64,000 bases of DNA from Dipylidium caninum (taxonomy: Eukaryota; Platyhelminthes; Cestoda; Cyclophyllidea; Dipylidiidae). A program made the translations under genes and the position numbers. This document shows, piece by piece, positions 1 through 14,000 of the stretch; position 1 is the first letter of the stretch, and every line of letters starts with the position of its first letter. Below the pieces are notes generated by a model, which ran no database searches, had not been told where the DNA came from, and saw only the letters and a list, made by a program, of their open reading frames with translations. The stretch spans positions 744,001 through 808,000 of the forward strand of contig QEYB01000093.1 of NCBI GenBank assembly GCA_017562135.1, read 5' to 3'.

Positions 1-947
1 GAATTGAAGTTAAATGTAAAACTTTGTGTTCAACTGACATGTTTCGAAATTCCCTGCTGACCTGAATGTCCACTTGCACGTTTTTTAAGGCGCGGATTTT
101 GTAAGCCTGCTTTTCTACTTTCGGCTCATCCTAGTAACTCCGCGTATATTTGCGACAATTTTTTGGATTCGCTCTAAACATAATTTTTTCGGCAGGTCCC
201 CGAGAGTGGATCTATCTCTCCAGGCCCTTACTGCCAGCTAGCTATCATGCACTGTTTTTTAGTCAACTTATAAATTTACGGTAAACGGAACATTCAACTT
301 CGTATATATTGAAACATGGAGGAGGCGAGTTTCACGCCTTCAAGTTATTTAGCACTCCATCACTTTGGACGCTCCGTATTTTTTTCTAAACTGTCCCTTT
401 GAATATTCCTGACTGGGATTGGGTTTAACTCATCCATAGTTATGGGTGAATTACAACTTCCCTTTGCACTTACTCTCAGATGAGGTGACATTACGTTTGT
501 ATTTCCAAATTTCCTAAATTGCCTAACATTAATATTGACAAGTACTATGTGACACTGCCTTTAATTCACCTTATTTCAATTCCGTTTTCGTTTAAACACA
601 TTTAACTGGTTCATCCTTCCTTTCAGATCCTGCCTCTTATCACTGCATTTTTTGTCTTCACCCAGCAGTTCCCTTTGCTTATATGATTTTTTGTCATTAC
701 AAATATTCGTATTACTTTTCCTACACATGATCTTAGCTTAGTTACTCGCGCCACACTTTCATTGTATCGCTGTTATTCAACTTATCTATTTGTCCTCTAT
801 GCTAATCTGCATTTTGGTCATGCTTTCTTTACGGTCATTGACTAAATGTCGTTTTTTATTAACTTTGGTTCTGCGTTTTATCTGTATTCTTTTTCCTAAA
901 TACCTGGTGTCTCGGATATCTCTTATGCTTGTTCTTAGTGTTGTGCC
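1..947. other. Upstream flank of spermidine synthase
   Basis: AT-rich sequence with stops in all frames and no recognisable exon on either strand. It should contain the promoter of the gene starting at 948, but I see no TATA box or other motif I would defend. A splice-acceptor-like sequence ends at 938, nine bases before the start codon. Confidence 0.5.
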
Positions 948-3900
948 ATGAATTACCTGATGAAAGGATGGTTTTCCGAGGTTTCTTCTGAGTTTCCCAA
1001 TCAAGCCTTTAGCCTCAAAGTTAAAGAAGTCTTATTCGAAGGGAAATCCGAATTTCAGGATATTTTCATCTTTGAAAAGTTTGTCATTACCTATTATTAA
1101 TGTTTCTACTTAATTTAGATCAGTCGCATTTTTACTCCCTTTTTCGGTTCCAGTGAGGATTTCGGTCGTGTATTAGTGCTTGACGGACGCGTTCAATTAA
1201 CAGAACGGGATGAAGCCTTTTACCAAGAAATGCTCACCTATATTCCCTTGAGTGTGCATCCCAATCCGAAGCGTGTTCTTATTATCGGTGGTGGCGACGG
1301 CGGTGTGGCTAGGGAGGCAGCTCGACACCCTTGCGTGGAACATGTAGACCTTGTGGAAATCGATGAAATGGTGCTTAAACTCTCACGCCAGTTCCTCCCC
1401 TTCACTGCATCGGGCTTAGATAATCCAAAGGTCACGGTTCATGTAGCTGATGGTTTCTCCTTTTTAAAGCAACTCGTGAATCAAAATAAGTATGACGTCG
1501 TTATTACAGATTCGACTGATCCTGGAGGTGAGTTTGTTTTGTATCTTTTTTTACTTATATGTTATTTCGCTTATACTGCGTTTACGCAATATATATAAAC
1601 AGGGTTAAGACTTGACGCTGTTAAAGTAATTAATCTGAGAAATTTGTGTAAGCTCTCGTCCATATTTGGTTAAGCCACACATTTTAGTCCAAACAAAATA
1701 AAGTGTGGAGGAAGCCAGTAAGTGAAAAAGACGATGTTATGCGTTTAGATAAATTTATCTATGCGAATTAGAGGTATTAACACTGACTTTGTTTGGTTCC
1801 TAATTTCACTGGCTGGCGCCATTTTCTGCGATTGTCACTGGTATAGAGTTGAAACTCGATGCTTGGGAAGGGGTCCGGAAATTGAAAACTGTTTTTCGCG
1901 ATATGAAGAAAATGCCCTAAAAAAGGCTAAAAGGCATCTTAAGAAGCCTTGCCACACAAATATGGCCAATTGGGTATAAGTTAATAGGTTCACCGTCCAA
2001 GGACATGCTCTTGCATGGTCTTTTGGCTTCGAGATTGCATCGCTTATATCCTTACCAAAAGTTTCTTATCTTGGTAAATACACTAACGCTATTAAAATTT
2101 TGATCGTTAGTAACTTAGAGGTGAACTACTGCCTTCATTTATCATTTATAATGTATTTGTTGTCTTTTTTTAAATACAACAATTAATAACCGGCTTTATG
2201 AGCGATGATGTTATTTTCTCACACCTGCCAACATTAGTTCCTGGCTTATTTCGACGGCTAACACAGTGCTCATGCACTCTTGGGTCAAGGTGAAATCAAT
2301 TGCGCAATTAATTGTTGAGGATAAAAAAATAAAACCCGATGTTAATAAGTTCTGGACTGCATACGCACTCCACACACAGACGATTCTATTTCTGTCTGAT
2401 TTCGCTTGAATTTTCATTGAGTTAACCCTTTGATTTATTTTCAATGAGTTTGGGATCGCGCGTCATCCTCTTAATTTGTGTAGGTTTTCCTCTAAAATGT
2501 AGATGTTACTAGGTTTGTAGCTAAAGCCTATTGTAAATCTATTGTGGAATTCCAATGTAAAATATTCCTACTTGTGCATAATTACGTAACAGTTTATGAA
2601 CATCTCACAGGGTGGCAAAGTGTCCAACATTATGAGCGATAAATTTGATTTCGAGGTGGAAACGTAGTAAACTTATTGTCTCTGAGGCACCTAAATTTGA
2701 AAATTTCAATAATGTATTTTTTAAGAAGACACGTTTCCTAAACGCGCTATCATGCATTTATTAACACCAGCATAATCCTATTGAATAAACTGTCTTCAAT
2801 TTTAGTCTGTGTTGTTAAAAGATTGCGTTACGCAGTTTTGACTTAGGGCTCAAGTGATGGGAGCATTTCCTCCTTATTTGTAATCTCCACCATGAACTTA
2901 CTGTTTCCGGACTGAACATCGAACCTTTCGTGTTTCCCCAACAGGTCCATCTTCACCGCTCTTCAATAGGGAGTACTTCCGACTGCTGAGTCAAGTTCTC
3001 ACAGACGATGGAATCATTTGTAATCAGGGTGAGTATGCAGTCTTCACGTATCCAAAAGTTGTTTTTAGCTTTTAAGCCGTGCACCTTCAAATTAAAGAAA
3101 GCTTCTGTAAACTACGGCGGTCAACTATGGGCTTTTGAATTAGAAACCAAATACTGATGTAGACGTAAACGAGTGTCGCCCTTTCCTCTAACGAGTTGAC
3201 GCGTGCGTTTGACGCTGTAGTAGGTGTAGGTGTTGCCTGTCCGTCCAAAACATTTTCTTCGTGGGAAGGTTATTACAAGTGATAGACATATTCCCTCGAT
3301 GGTTTACAAATTCTTGAAAGTTACTTGATGAAAGTTTCCTTTTTTATTGAGTAATATGAAGTAATAAATAACTTTATATTCATTTCTGCGCCAGATAGAG
3401 GTAGTATATTAACTTTTCTGGAAGTGGCCGTCAGGTCTCGAACGCTTTTTGACCGGGTCCATGTACTACTTTTCAGCTGATAAGATAGATTTTTGTCGTC
3501 CAGAGGTGAAAAGACCAACTACTGTGGCACCTCTAATCCCCGTCTACTGACAACAGCCATCATCAAGTCCACTTATGAAGCAGTTAAGTAACATACTGGG
3601 TTAAAAGGCGCTCATTTTTCCGTACCGGCTTGTGTTGAAGTTGTACCGGGAACAGGTTTGGTTTCAACAAACTAGCAGGCCCTTAATAGCTATAGGGCTT
3701 TTGGAATGAGTGCTAAAATTATCCTGGTGTCATTATTAGCTGTAGTAAAGTTGGGGCACCTCGTTAACTTCGGAACTCCGAATAATTATCATGAGATGGT
3801 AAGGCGGTGCCAATAGGTTCTCCTATGCTGAGCCGACTAATCCAACCACACTTACTTGGGTTGGACGTCATATTAATTCTCTGTGACGTACGGGTTATAA

Positions 3901-6298
3901 TCGGCTGAATCTCCTGTCGTTTTGCTCACCGAAATTAGTAGCGCGTGCCTCTCTTGCAACGGGATCAGAGTTAACTGTTTTGATAACCGGAAGTTTTGCC
4001 ATAACAAACTCTACTTGATAAATCGCCTTTGTTACTCCCCAATATTCACTTGTCTCTGGAACGGTTGGCTCCCACGTCTGCAACCGTCTGGTCGCAGTGA
4101 AGTGCATTTGTATTTCGTCCTTCCATACTTTTGCTCCCAGTGTGGAGTATATTAGTCCGCAAGACTTTCCTGCCTCGGTCGTCGTCGAAAAGCCGTGAGA
4201 CGCTTTCCCTATTTATTTATCATGGCTGTTTCCACTAGGTCAAGACAAGAATTATAAATATGTAGACGCTGGTTGACACAATTGAAGGTAATTGGCTAAG
4301 CATGCGAGAGTGAACATCTGTTTGTTGCTTTTAATTTTCTCAGTGGTTACAAATATGAAAAGCTTTAATTCAGTTAAATCTGCAAAGTTTTTAGTTTAAA
4401 ACAACCGCCATTTGCTTACACGAGGCGTCACTGGACTGCGCCGCGATGTTGTATTTCATATTCCGTAGTTGAAGCATGGAGCATCTGTCAGCAATCTTCG
4501 CTGTGCTCCAGCATCCGCGGGCCAAGGATGCCCCCTTGCCGACCTTTTATGTGATAGCCCTTATTTCTTATTATCTGCATCTGATTCTTCTCGTAAATTT
4601 TAAGCCCATTTACTTAGTCTACATTTCCAATTGAATATTCACATCTGTCACACTGCCCAGTTTCTTCCGCGCTGGCCAGCCACCTTCGATGACAAGAATA
4701 GTTATTTATTCATCTCAAAGATTCTTCGCCTTAACTTAGGGCTTAGCTCCTGCATCTTGGGAAGGAGTTTTCCGGTCCGTTGCACAACTCGTGTTATATG
4801 CTTCAGGAGTGATCGTATCTGCGTCTTCTCGCGACACTTGCTAATAGACTACTTCTATTCCACCCTCATGATAGTCGTCGGATATTCCTTCAGCGTTTGG
4901 AACGCCTGCTTCCCTAAGTATTCTAGGTATATACGCGAAAATAGCCATCGGTGGCATCGTTTTCAAAGAACAGAAACATCAGCGACCTCGAGATGGAGGT
5001 TGAAAGCCGTGAATGCTTTAAAATTTCTGCCGTTGGTCGATGGGAACTGAGATGTGGCGTCTCAAAGACAGAGCTATTGTCTGATCACTGGAATGAATGC
5101 ACAAATCGTGGACGGAATTATGCTGTGGGGACTTATCTTCTGCAGTCTCTAGTTCTTATTCCGGACCCTTCCGGGTTGCCTTCTTCTTCTCTCCCAGTGT
5201 CTCTAAATTAGCTTGCTCTCAGCCTTCGCTACCGATTAAGAATAACCAACCGTCTAATTCTCTAAGTCGTCAATCTAGTGATACAGAAGGTGGAATGTCG
5301 AGTGACGCGATGTATTCCATTTGTTGAGGTATCCTCTACTTCTCCACTGACAAATTCCAATTCTCCTTGGATGATAGACTTGTCGGTGCTCACCGATTCA
5401 GCAGTTTTGGATTGATGTGGCAATTGGAAAAGGCCTAAATTCAGGAAATGAGAGTGGATATTTACTCTCTTTTCATTTCTCTTGAAGTCTAATCGCTAAC
5501 GAGGCATACCTCGTATGAAGATTTTGCAGTTTAATTGTTTGCTTTAATCATTTGATTGAAAATAATGTTAATAATTACTAATTTCCCCTACCCGCCATGT
5601 GCTTTTCTTCCCACTACTCCCCTACTTAAGCTAAAATGTCGCAAAAATAACTGCCAGCTTACAAATGCTGTTTAGAAATGCGCCTTTCTGTGAAGCAGTC
5701 CGTTTACGTTTGATATCGCATTGAGAGGGACTTTGCCATGAACGATGCATGGGCCGACTTGAGTTGCCTCATGAGAATGCGGTACCGTGGGAAGAAAGAA
5801 AATTCCCCCATGGCCTGTCCTTTTGTGCATGAATAGAATTTAAGGTTTCGGTATAACTTTGCATTTGACTACAACTGGGCAACAATTGCCATACTTCTTT
5901 TGCTTCTACCCTGCGGCTACGCTATGTTGATTTATGCTTTGCTTTATCTAGGCGAGAGTCTGTTCCTGGACCTCCCCGTCATTCAGCGGATGTTGGGCTT
6001 CTGCAAGGAGGTATTCCCAGTCGTTGGCTACGCCTATAACATCATTCCAACCTACACCTGCGGCCACCTCGGGTATGTCCTCGCTTGCAAAAACAAGGTG
6101 GGTGATTATTAACCTGTTGCCGGGATGACATTTTTGCCTGTTTGATTGCGAATTTGTTGTTCTGCCAAGTAGAATATCAATCTTAGCGAGGCAATCCGCG
6201 AGCCACCAGACCACTGCAAATTTTACACCAAGGCCGTGCATAAGGCCGCCTTTGTACTGCCTAAGTGTTACGAAGACGTGAGTTCTGTCAACATTTAA
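948..6298 (+). CDS. SRM: Spermidine synthase (five exons, complete)
   Basis: The enzyme transfers an aminopropyl group from decarboxylated S-adenosylmethionine to putrescine, making spermidine in the cytosol. Exons: 948-1078, 1154-1527, 2945-3028, 5952-6097 and 6191-6298. All phases close and give 280 residues, slightly shorter than the human enzyme. Visible family features, in order: the N-terminal GWFSE block and the VLVLDG strand; TERDEAFYQEM (residues 60-70); GGGDGG (89-94), the nucleotide-binding loop; EID (112-114), which contacts the methionine-derived substrate; DSTDP (163-167), carrying the catalytic aspartate; and the C-terminal AAFVLP block. The ATG at 948 is chosen because an in-frame stop lies just upstream and the GWFSE block follows closely. 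The alternative acceptor at 1118 for exon 2 breaks the frame, while 1153 restores it. Exon 5 uses the AG at 6189-6190, not the one at 6185-6186. Nothing in the coding sequence looks damaged. Confidence 0.95.
1528..2944 (+). other. Intron 2 of spermidine synthase
   Basis: A 1.4-kb intron with a GTGAGT donor and a CCCCAACAG acceptor. It is AT-rich with no long open frame, and I see nothing else in it. Confidence 0.85.
3029..5951 (+). other. Intron 3 of spermidine synthase
   Basis: A 2.9-kb intron between the exons ending at 3028 and starting at 5952. It holds only short open frames without recognisable protein similarity (for example around 4631-5050). No RNA gene or mobile element is evident. 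Confidence 0.85.
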
Positions 6299-9200
6299 GC
6301 ATTTTACTTTGTGTATAGGGAAGGAAGCGATGGATTCTTATTCATTCTTAACATCATATTCATTAACCATTGCAACTGAGTGAAATTTCTTGTTATTCCC
6401 TGTTCATTCATCCATCCTCTAATCCGATCGTCATTTCCATTCATCGTATTTTCTTTTTTAACCACTCTAATTTCCCCATACTTTCTTCCTTTTAACCTCT
6501 GCTACGTGTCTTATCGTTCTCCAGTGGAGAAATTTTAGTGGTCACAAGATTTTTGCTGAATGGCCACGTGTTTTATAGACCCACCGGAGCTTTGCGCACC
6601 ACTGTTTTGTATCCGCCGAACGGTTTGATTCTCCTTTTTTTAATTAACCTCATGAGCCCTTATTTAGCCACATTCCCGCCTCCTTGTTCTTCAGCACAAC
6701 CACTCGACTAGAAAATCATTAAAACTTGAGATTTGCATTAGTTGACGATCCCGTCTGAACACTTGTAAACTCATCATAGTGTGACAATGATTACCTCTCG
6801 TGCTTTTAGTAGGAAGGTCCGTCACTCGCTTAAAAGAGAACAGGAGGTTCGGCTTGACTTTTCTTCCGCTTTATTGGCTCTAGTTAGGCAATTTAAACTA
6901 TTTTCATCGACTTTTCCACCATTTTGCAAACCTTTTGGTTCTACTTTCCATTCATCTCCTACCCTGGTTTTGCATTAATATTTCCTGACGAAATTTCAAC
7001 GAACCCTACCTTTTAACTGCTGAATTTTCCACCTAGCAGACCTTTGTTTTTTTCCCTCTGCTGTGTTTTACCCCCTTCTCTTTTGCGTATTCCCAATTTA
7101 TGCGTTGATTTATTACGAGTTTTCAACGTATAAGACTACTATTTCTAACCATTTAAGCTGCCACTTCTGCTTGTGGTTTCTATTCCACGTTTTTAAAGGA
7201 AAAGGAGGCTTTAGGATGCTATTGTTATGGGCTAACTTGTCTCAATTAACCGAGCCCAACTTCTTTGGACTTTTGTAGGCTCTGAAGCCGCTTCTAACCG
7301 CGTAGAAAGCGCCAATCAATTGCATACTGCACTGATTCTCGGTGGGAAATCAAGGTCTTTTGTCACCTTTCGAATAATTTACCTGATTACTTCACGATTT
7401 TCTTCTTCTTGGAGCAGAAAGCCCGCTTTCGAAGCGCTCAATATTTGGTCGGTTCTAGAGCCTTCAGTTTGTAGACGCTTCAGTACCCGTGACCATTTTC
7501 TGCGCAAGTGCTTCTTGGCCGAATGGTGCACTGAGTCTGTTTCAGTCGAAATAACCATTTTAGGGAGTTAGCATAGTTTAGACGACCGTCAGTCATAGCA
7601 TCCATGCAAGAATGTGTAGTGATGGAGCAAATATCCTTCGAAAGGACTCAAAATGCCCGAATATCGTCTTTCGTGGCGGCCTTCGGCCCATGTTTGCGCG
7701 ACGATGGGAGGTGATCAGTCAAAATGCTATGAAATTGTCGGGAAAAGTCACTCCAGCGCCCCCCAGTTGCCTGGCCAATGAGGCTTGACCTCCTAGGCTA
7801 CTTCACCCGTTATTGCCGATCCCATTGTGCGGAGCTTGTGCAGTTGTTTGGGTAACTTCAGAAATAAGTGACCGGGCTTATTATATTGAGATTTCAATGC
7901 GATTTTAACTCTTTAAGGTGAGTTTCTTTAGGACCTCAACGGGTGGCCAAATTGGCTTGGGCACAACGCTCGCCGCAGGTTTCACCAAGTTGGGACGCCA
8001 TGTTGCCCTTAGCGTTTGTTCTATCCTTTTTGGGGGAACTTATGCAAACTAATTGGAGTTGAATTGATCAACTCTGCACTTCAGTGAGGTGAAGTGGCAC
8101 AGTGACCCAGGAAATTCTTTTTTCCTCCTTCCTACCGTTTAAATTGAAGGCGTGACCTTTAGCAAAAACCGCAAACGCTGGGGCAGGCTGGAGCGATCGC
8201 CTGCCCTCCCATCGGTCGGCGGCCTTCGCCTCGGGTTGGTATTTTAAATTCACTGGGATGAAACTGCGCTTGTCTTGGCAGTGTGTTGGGAAATCGTCAG
8301 GTGGCTGCGTTGGCAACCGTTGGACTTGTTCCAGTATCTTGGTGGCAAATGGTTTAAAGCGCTTGAGAGTTTCTTCACATTGGCTCTTTGAGGTTTTCCG
8401 TTGCCTTCGGGAGGGCTGAGCCAACCTGCAATTATCGGCGCTACTTAGCTAATTAACTAGATTCTCTTCAGGTGGTGCGCAATTTTGATTTGATTCACGG
8501 ACCGAGTTTGCAGTCTATGCACGTCTCACCACTTGGGAAACCAATTTATTCGTATCGTTACCTTGAATTTGTAAGGCTACTGACGAGTATGGAACAGTTC
8601 GCAAGCGCATTATCTCAACGGCCGTGGAGGGTGCTCCGCTATCTCGGCAATGGGTCAGGAGAGAGAGGGACCGTCTTTAGGGTCTGGCGGAGCTCCATTG
8701 CCGGTTTGCGCACTTGGGAGAGGCTCGTCTTCCACCCTCGAGGGATGGTCGTGACCAGTCCCGCTTCCGATCGGCCATTCCGACTTTGTCTGCCACTGTC
8801 ACCCTTTGTCGCCGCGCAAGGGGAGCACAAACCTACAATCCCCTTGCTAAGGTGTATGGCCTGCCTGGGGTCCAACGGGGCGTTATTTTGCGTCCGCCGG
8901 CATCGCACAGTCACTCCGCGAATTGGCGTCAGGCGAGGGCACTTTAAGGTGCTAATTAGGCTGTGCTGGGGTCACGAGAGGACGACTGTGGGCAGAACCG
9001 AGTGTTGCGTGCAGCGGAGGAAGAATGTGGCGAGGCCTGGCTATTGCGACATGTCCTTGCTGGGAAATGGAGGGAGACGTGGGGGTGTCTGCAGCAGATC
9101 CAGTCGCCGCTGGATGCTCGCACTAAGCCGAGTCAAAAATTTATCCGAGGCGATTGTTGAATAATACGTTAAAATACCCAGCTCCAACATTTGATGGCCC

Positions 9201-11033
9201 GACGAGCAAAACATGCAGTAAGCTTGGTTGAAAAAATCAAGATTGACAACTTTGTTTCTTAGTTTGAAGGCGTTTAGAGATGATTTTCTGCCTCCATTGG
9301 GCCAAGAAAAGTCTTCTAAGTTTGATTCTTTAGTAATCGTACTTCCGTCCTAATCCAAGGTCGACTTTATTTGCCGGTGATAACATTCTGGGAGGATCAA
9401 GACGTGGAACCACGTTTGAATCCTTCTCGGTCCCCTTGCTTGGTGCAATCGCCGTTGCGGGGTCTTGAACACCAGGAGCACAATTTGTCGTCATTAATTT
9501 ACTTCTAGTTGCCATCCCGACATTTGCAGAAATTTATCCTGTTGTAAAGCCGTTTCGTCGAGGGTAGGACTTGCTCTAGGCCTTTGATTCAGAATAAACC
9601 GGCCCCAGAAGAGGCGACTACTCGTCTATCTGATGGCACATTCTTGCTACCGGGTGACTTGGGGTCCTAACGAAGGAGCGAGGCTCCACCATTCTTGACT
9701 GCATATCATAGAGAAGGTCCGTTCCTCGCCCTTGTCGGGATTTTGTCTCAACTCCTCCGCTTTCCACTTATGCGAATAAGACCGAATAATTCTCGAGTCG
9801 TTATGTTACCTCTTTACGAGGCCGGTGTTACCCGCGAAGGCTTTTCCCTGACTATCATGGAGATTGTGAGAATAGATGGAAGACAAAAACGGATTCAACA
9901 CCGTCAATGGGCCCGTCGGGCGGATTTTTAGAATTGTAACGGAGTCCGTGCGGAGAGGTCAAGCCACCGAACAGCCTCTCCAAAACCTCCTCAACCAGTC
10001 TAGCCCAGAGATGGGGGATTTAATATGCAATCAACCCGCGGAATTCAAGGCGGAAAACCTGCCTGGCGCCGAGGTGACAGCCAATGAGGAGTTTGTCCAT
10101 CGCCTTTTTAAGGAACTGTCAGTGTAGGAGGCGACTCAAACCATGCGTTTAGGCGCCTTGTCCGCCTGAGGTGTGGACAGGAAGATGCTGTGTAACCAAG
10201 TTCTTTGTGATTAGTGAGGTAGATTCTTTGACTAGGACAAATTATTCCCAATAAGTAAATCATCTGATCGCGATTTTTAAACCGCTGAAGTACGGCTGGG
10301 AGATACGTCGACAAGCGTCCGGGAGTGGGGCAGGTATTGCACACTCCGGTGGAGTGTTCACACCAACAAGCACCGTGGCACGGCGGTAGCACCACCTCTG
10401 GAGCCTCGACACATCAGCCTGAACGAGCACAGAATTCCGCTGATTTCTTTGCCCTCGTTTTTCGGTGTGTTCTGCCTCTTCCCCTCGGCTACCGCCTCGA
10501 CTCTCAGCCGTTTTGGCGGGCGATTCGGGGGCCGGCTGAGGCGCCCCCATGACCGCGAGTGAAGACGATGATTTTCTCGGCAGAACGAAATGCACTTAAG
10601 TGCGCATCGCATATTACCCGAATTAATGTCGCCCGCCTTCGCTCTGGCACGAGGACCACGGCCTGAGGTGGGGGAAATTACCGACTAGGGACATCGCGCG
10701 TCTTCCCGCATACCTGGTGGAGGCCGGACCATCGTGTATAGTCGGACCAAAGGAGGAAGAATAAGAAGACGAAGAAGAAGGCGCGTGGCGATGTTTGCAT
10801 ATCAGTCGTTTGTTAAAAATAGTCACCGAACACTCTTCAAAATGCGCACACATATGTTCTTCGTCTTTTAGCGGGAAGCACTAAGATCCTCATTAACAAT
10901 TTAATATCAAAAGTGGGCAGTTTTAGGGCCAGGGCGGGTGTGGAAAGAATGTCATCTTCTGGCAATGGCGGCTTAGAAAAGGGTTATTTTCATGTGACAT
11001 TGAGGCAAAAGGGCAGAAAGGGGGCTTTCGACT
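6299..11033. other. Intergenic region between convergent genes
   Basis: This lies between the stop of spermidine synthase and the stop of the DEG/ENaC channel on the other strand. The first 1.2 kb is AT-rich. From about 7.6 kb the sequence becomes visibly richer in G and C and accumulates overlapping open frames on both strands. The longest is 8472-9164 (+, 230 codons), with no recognisable family. I cannot support a gene here. Two smaller frames are listed as findings. Confidence 0.5.
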
Positions 11034-14000
11034 TTACTCGATGGACACCGGCTTCACTGTCCCATCGATGTCCAACCAGACGATGAGATTACAATCGGGA
11101 GAGGGCAATGGATCCTTCAAATGCCTCATTTTATGAGCATTTTTGCAAGGGAAAATCGGACTATCTTCCACCATTGGTAGACAATGAGGTGCATAATCCG
11201 CGCCACGACATATTGCCAGGGATTTTGTTAGTCTGTCAAAATTTCGGCGTTTCCGACGCCGCTTCAATCTTCGGCGTAACCAACCATTCCAGAAGCGGTA
11301 ACAAGACTCGAGCAGTTCGAAAACCACAAGGCAGGAGAATCCAAAGAAGAAGGAACTTAATCCGCCCACTTCGGAGAAAAGCTTAGCCAGTCCAAACAAC
11401 TCCTCCTCGGTTTTCTGTGTAATTGCGTCGTCTTGGATGAAATTCACCTCAATAGCGTCCAAACTGGTGGCGTTGGGCGAGCGCACTTCGTTGGTCTTCT
11501 GGTAGGTCGCTGTGTTGCAGGCGTAAGGGCAGACAACCGTGTCCATTAGCATTATCTGCTTCTCAAAGAAGCAGCTGTGGATGCAATTCTCTTTAACTTC
11601 CTCATGAGGTACTTGGAAATCCTCCTGCTCCTCGGAGTTGCTGTGCCCCAATGACCGCAAGATTTCCAGCGGACAGTAGCAATGACATTCTGTGTGGAGA
11701 TATTCGCACGTCTTCTTCCATTGGCACGCCGCCTGAAATATTAACTATTGTTACTGAGATGGAAGAGTATTCTCCTCATTTGTCCACTCATTTACATGAA
11801 ATCTTTCACCTTGACGGCAGAAAGCACATTACCCGCAAATTTCTGCTTTTCTTGAGGTGCGATTCTGTAACCATGTTGGCTAGAAGCACACAAAATACTC
11901 CAATCCTCTTTAAGTTACCGCATGTGGAGAATACGTGGGATGGGCTTCCTCATCTTGTGACTTGTGGAGGGACATGAGAGGACGCCTTAACGCCGTATTA
12001 GGCATTCCGCGCTGTTGAGCGGGATCTGCACCTAAATGACCGTCTGACAAGGACCGTGCGGCAAATGTAGCGTCCCTCGTCGGCGGACCTTTCACAGGGA
12101 AGCCTGTTGATCGGACCGCTGGTTCATACCGCCCATGCTGCGCCTCATGCAGCCAGGCAGCGGGTTGGCGCCAAGACTCCCCGGTTTAGCGCCTCCTTCT
12201 GACATAATTCGCCTTGGAGCTGGTTCACTGCCACGAGGAGGGGGATAATTAGCCGGCGGCGGGATGCACACGATCGGACACGCATGGCGGTGTGAACGAA
12301 CACCAGCGAAGCCTTTCTTAGGACACAGAATACTTGTTTGTTGTGGAGGTGGCACCCACACATTCCACCGGCACGGTGATTCCTCGAGGCTTTAGCACCA
12401 AATTCACCAGCCTTGTGTGCATGGGCGGCAGCACGGACTTCAACGTCTGTGTTCATTCTCCGCCAGGCATCCTTCGACCGCACATCCACTTTTAATCTGG
12501 AAAACTCGGCCTCCTTCACGGAACCGCCGTCTCGCTACCGCGGCACGAATCTCACACACTGCACCACTTTTACTTAAAATAGACACCAACTGCTCCCAAG
12601 CAGGGCGTCAAAAAATATGGGCTTTCTGCGCTTCTTTGCCCCCCTTTTTCACGGTTTACCGGTGTGGAATGCGAAAGGAGACTAAAAAGAAGAATGAGCC
12701 CGTCCTGTTATAACAATCGAAAACAGAATTTATAGGTTTTCCGGGATTATCCTCCGCGATTTTCCTGCTGATTCACTATTAATTGCTCTGGTAAATGTCA
12801 GCAACTTCCTGCCTGCCTTTCGGCTAGAGGGAAGGCGAACGAGGAGACGGTAGAGATTCCTTTGCCACCGACACCACCACCACCGTCAAAAGTGCTTTTT
12901 GCCAAAGACGGTGGTGTCAAACCGCCAGTCGCCCATAGGCATGAGATCATTTCGCAGGAAATGTCAAGGGGAAGAGGAGACGATAAGTCGTGTCGGCGAG
13001 GCATCGAGGAAGGGACTGCAGGTCGACACTTCACGTCTCTGTACGAAAGGGAGCTGCAGTCAGCACAATCGCATTTTCTTCCCCGCCATTCCCACTTCGC
13101 CATTTGCCTGGGCTCAAGCACGAAGGAGAGAAAGCAGGCGGAACCCACCAAAGTCGAGACTGCCGTCTCAAGAGACCTGGAAGCGAAGGCGAAAGTCGAG
13201 TCTGGCCGTCTGGCGCGTTGAGACGCCATGTGTTGGCTGGTGGGTAGCGTCGTTCCACTGCATGTCAACGACATCACGCCACCCTTTCGGCGCATTTACT
13301 TAACCCTCACCCATTAGTGCCTTCTTTGATGTAAACCATCAAAGGAGTTGGCAGAGTGTTCGGCTGCCTTTTACGAATGTCTTAAGCGCACTGCTAACGT
13401 CGGCCGTGCCACCATTCGTCTCCAGCCAAAATAAGTCCATGGCGGATGAAAGGGCGCTTGTTTATTTGTTTCACCCTATTAGCGGGTAGCACTTTACGTT
13501 TGGGGGAGAATTCAGGCAGTCGACGACGAATTTTGTCCACGACGGCTTTGGCATGTGTAGCCGCCGGGAAGTGTGCTCCTCGTCCACGTCCGCAACTTCT
13601 AAATCCACCATGACGCAGACTGAGGCATTTCTTCCTCGAGGTCATTTTCTGAGAGAGTGCCTCCTTCCTGATTTGCGCGCCGATTAACTTTGGAATTTGT
13701 TTTATCAAAATGGATGCCAATGAAACGCAGTTGTAGGGGATTAATGATCGGACCGGGTAACACAATCTGCGACGGGATAGTTCAATTTTGAACAAGAGTT
13801 GCCTCCTAAAAGTCCCCTTCCCCTCCCTCATCTCCCTCTCTCTTGCCCTCTCTCGCAGACTAAATATACGTGGAGGGATAATCCCGGTGGCACGAGTTTT
13901 TGTCCAGCGCAGAGGCAAGCGACAGCCAGACAGATGGGACAGGTGTGACACGATTCTGGCAATCCGCACAAAGGAGGCACAAACACACGCATGCGTCCAA

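Noticed and set aside
1119..1153. Upstream acceptor for spermidine synthase exon 2 at 1118
   Set aside because: It gives the wrong phase relative to exon 1 and adds residues not found in the family; the acceptor at 1153 restores both.
8472..9164. 230-codon open frame on the plus strand
   Set aside because: No recognisable domain, arginine-rich composition, overlapping long frames on other strands and frames, and location in GC-rich sequence where stops are rare by composition.
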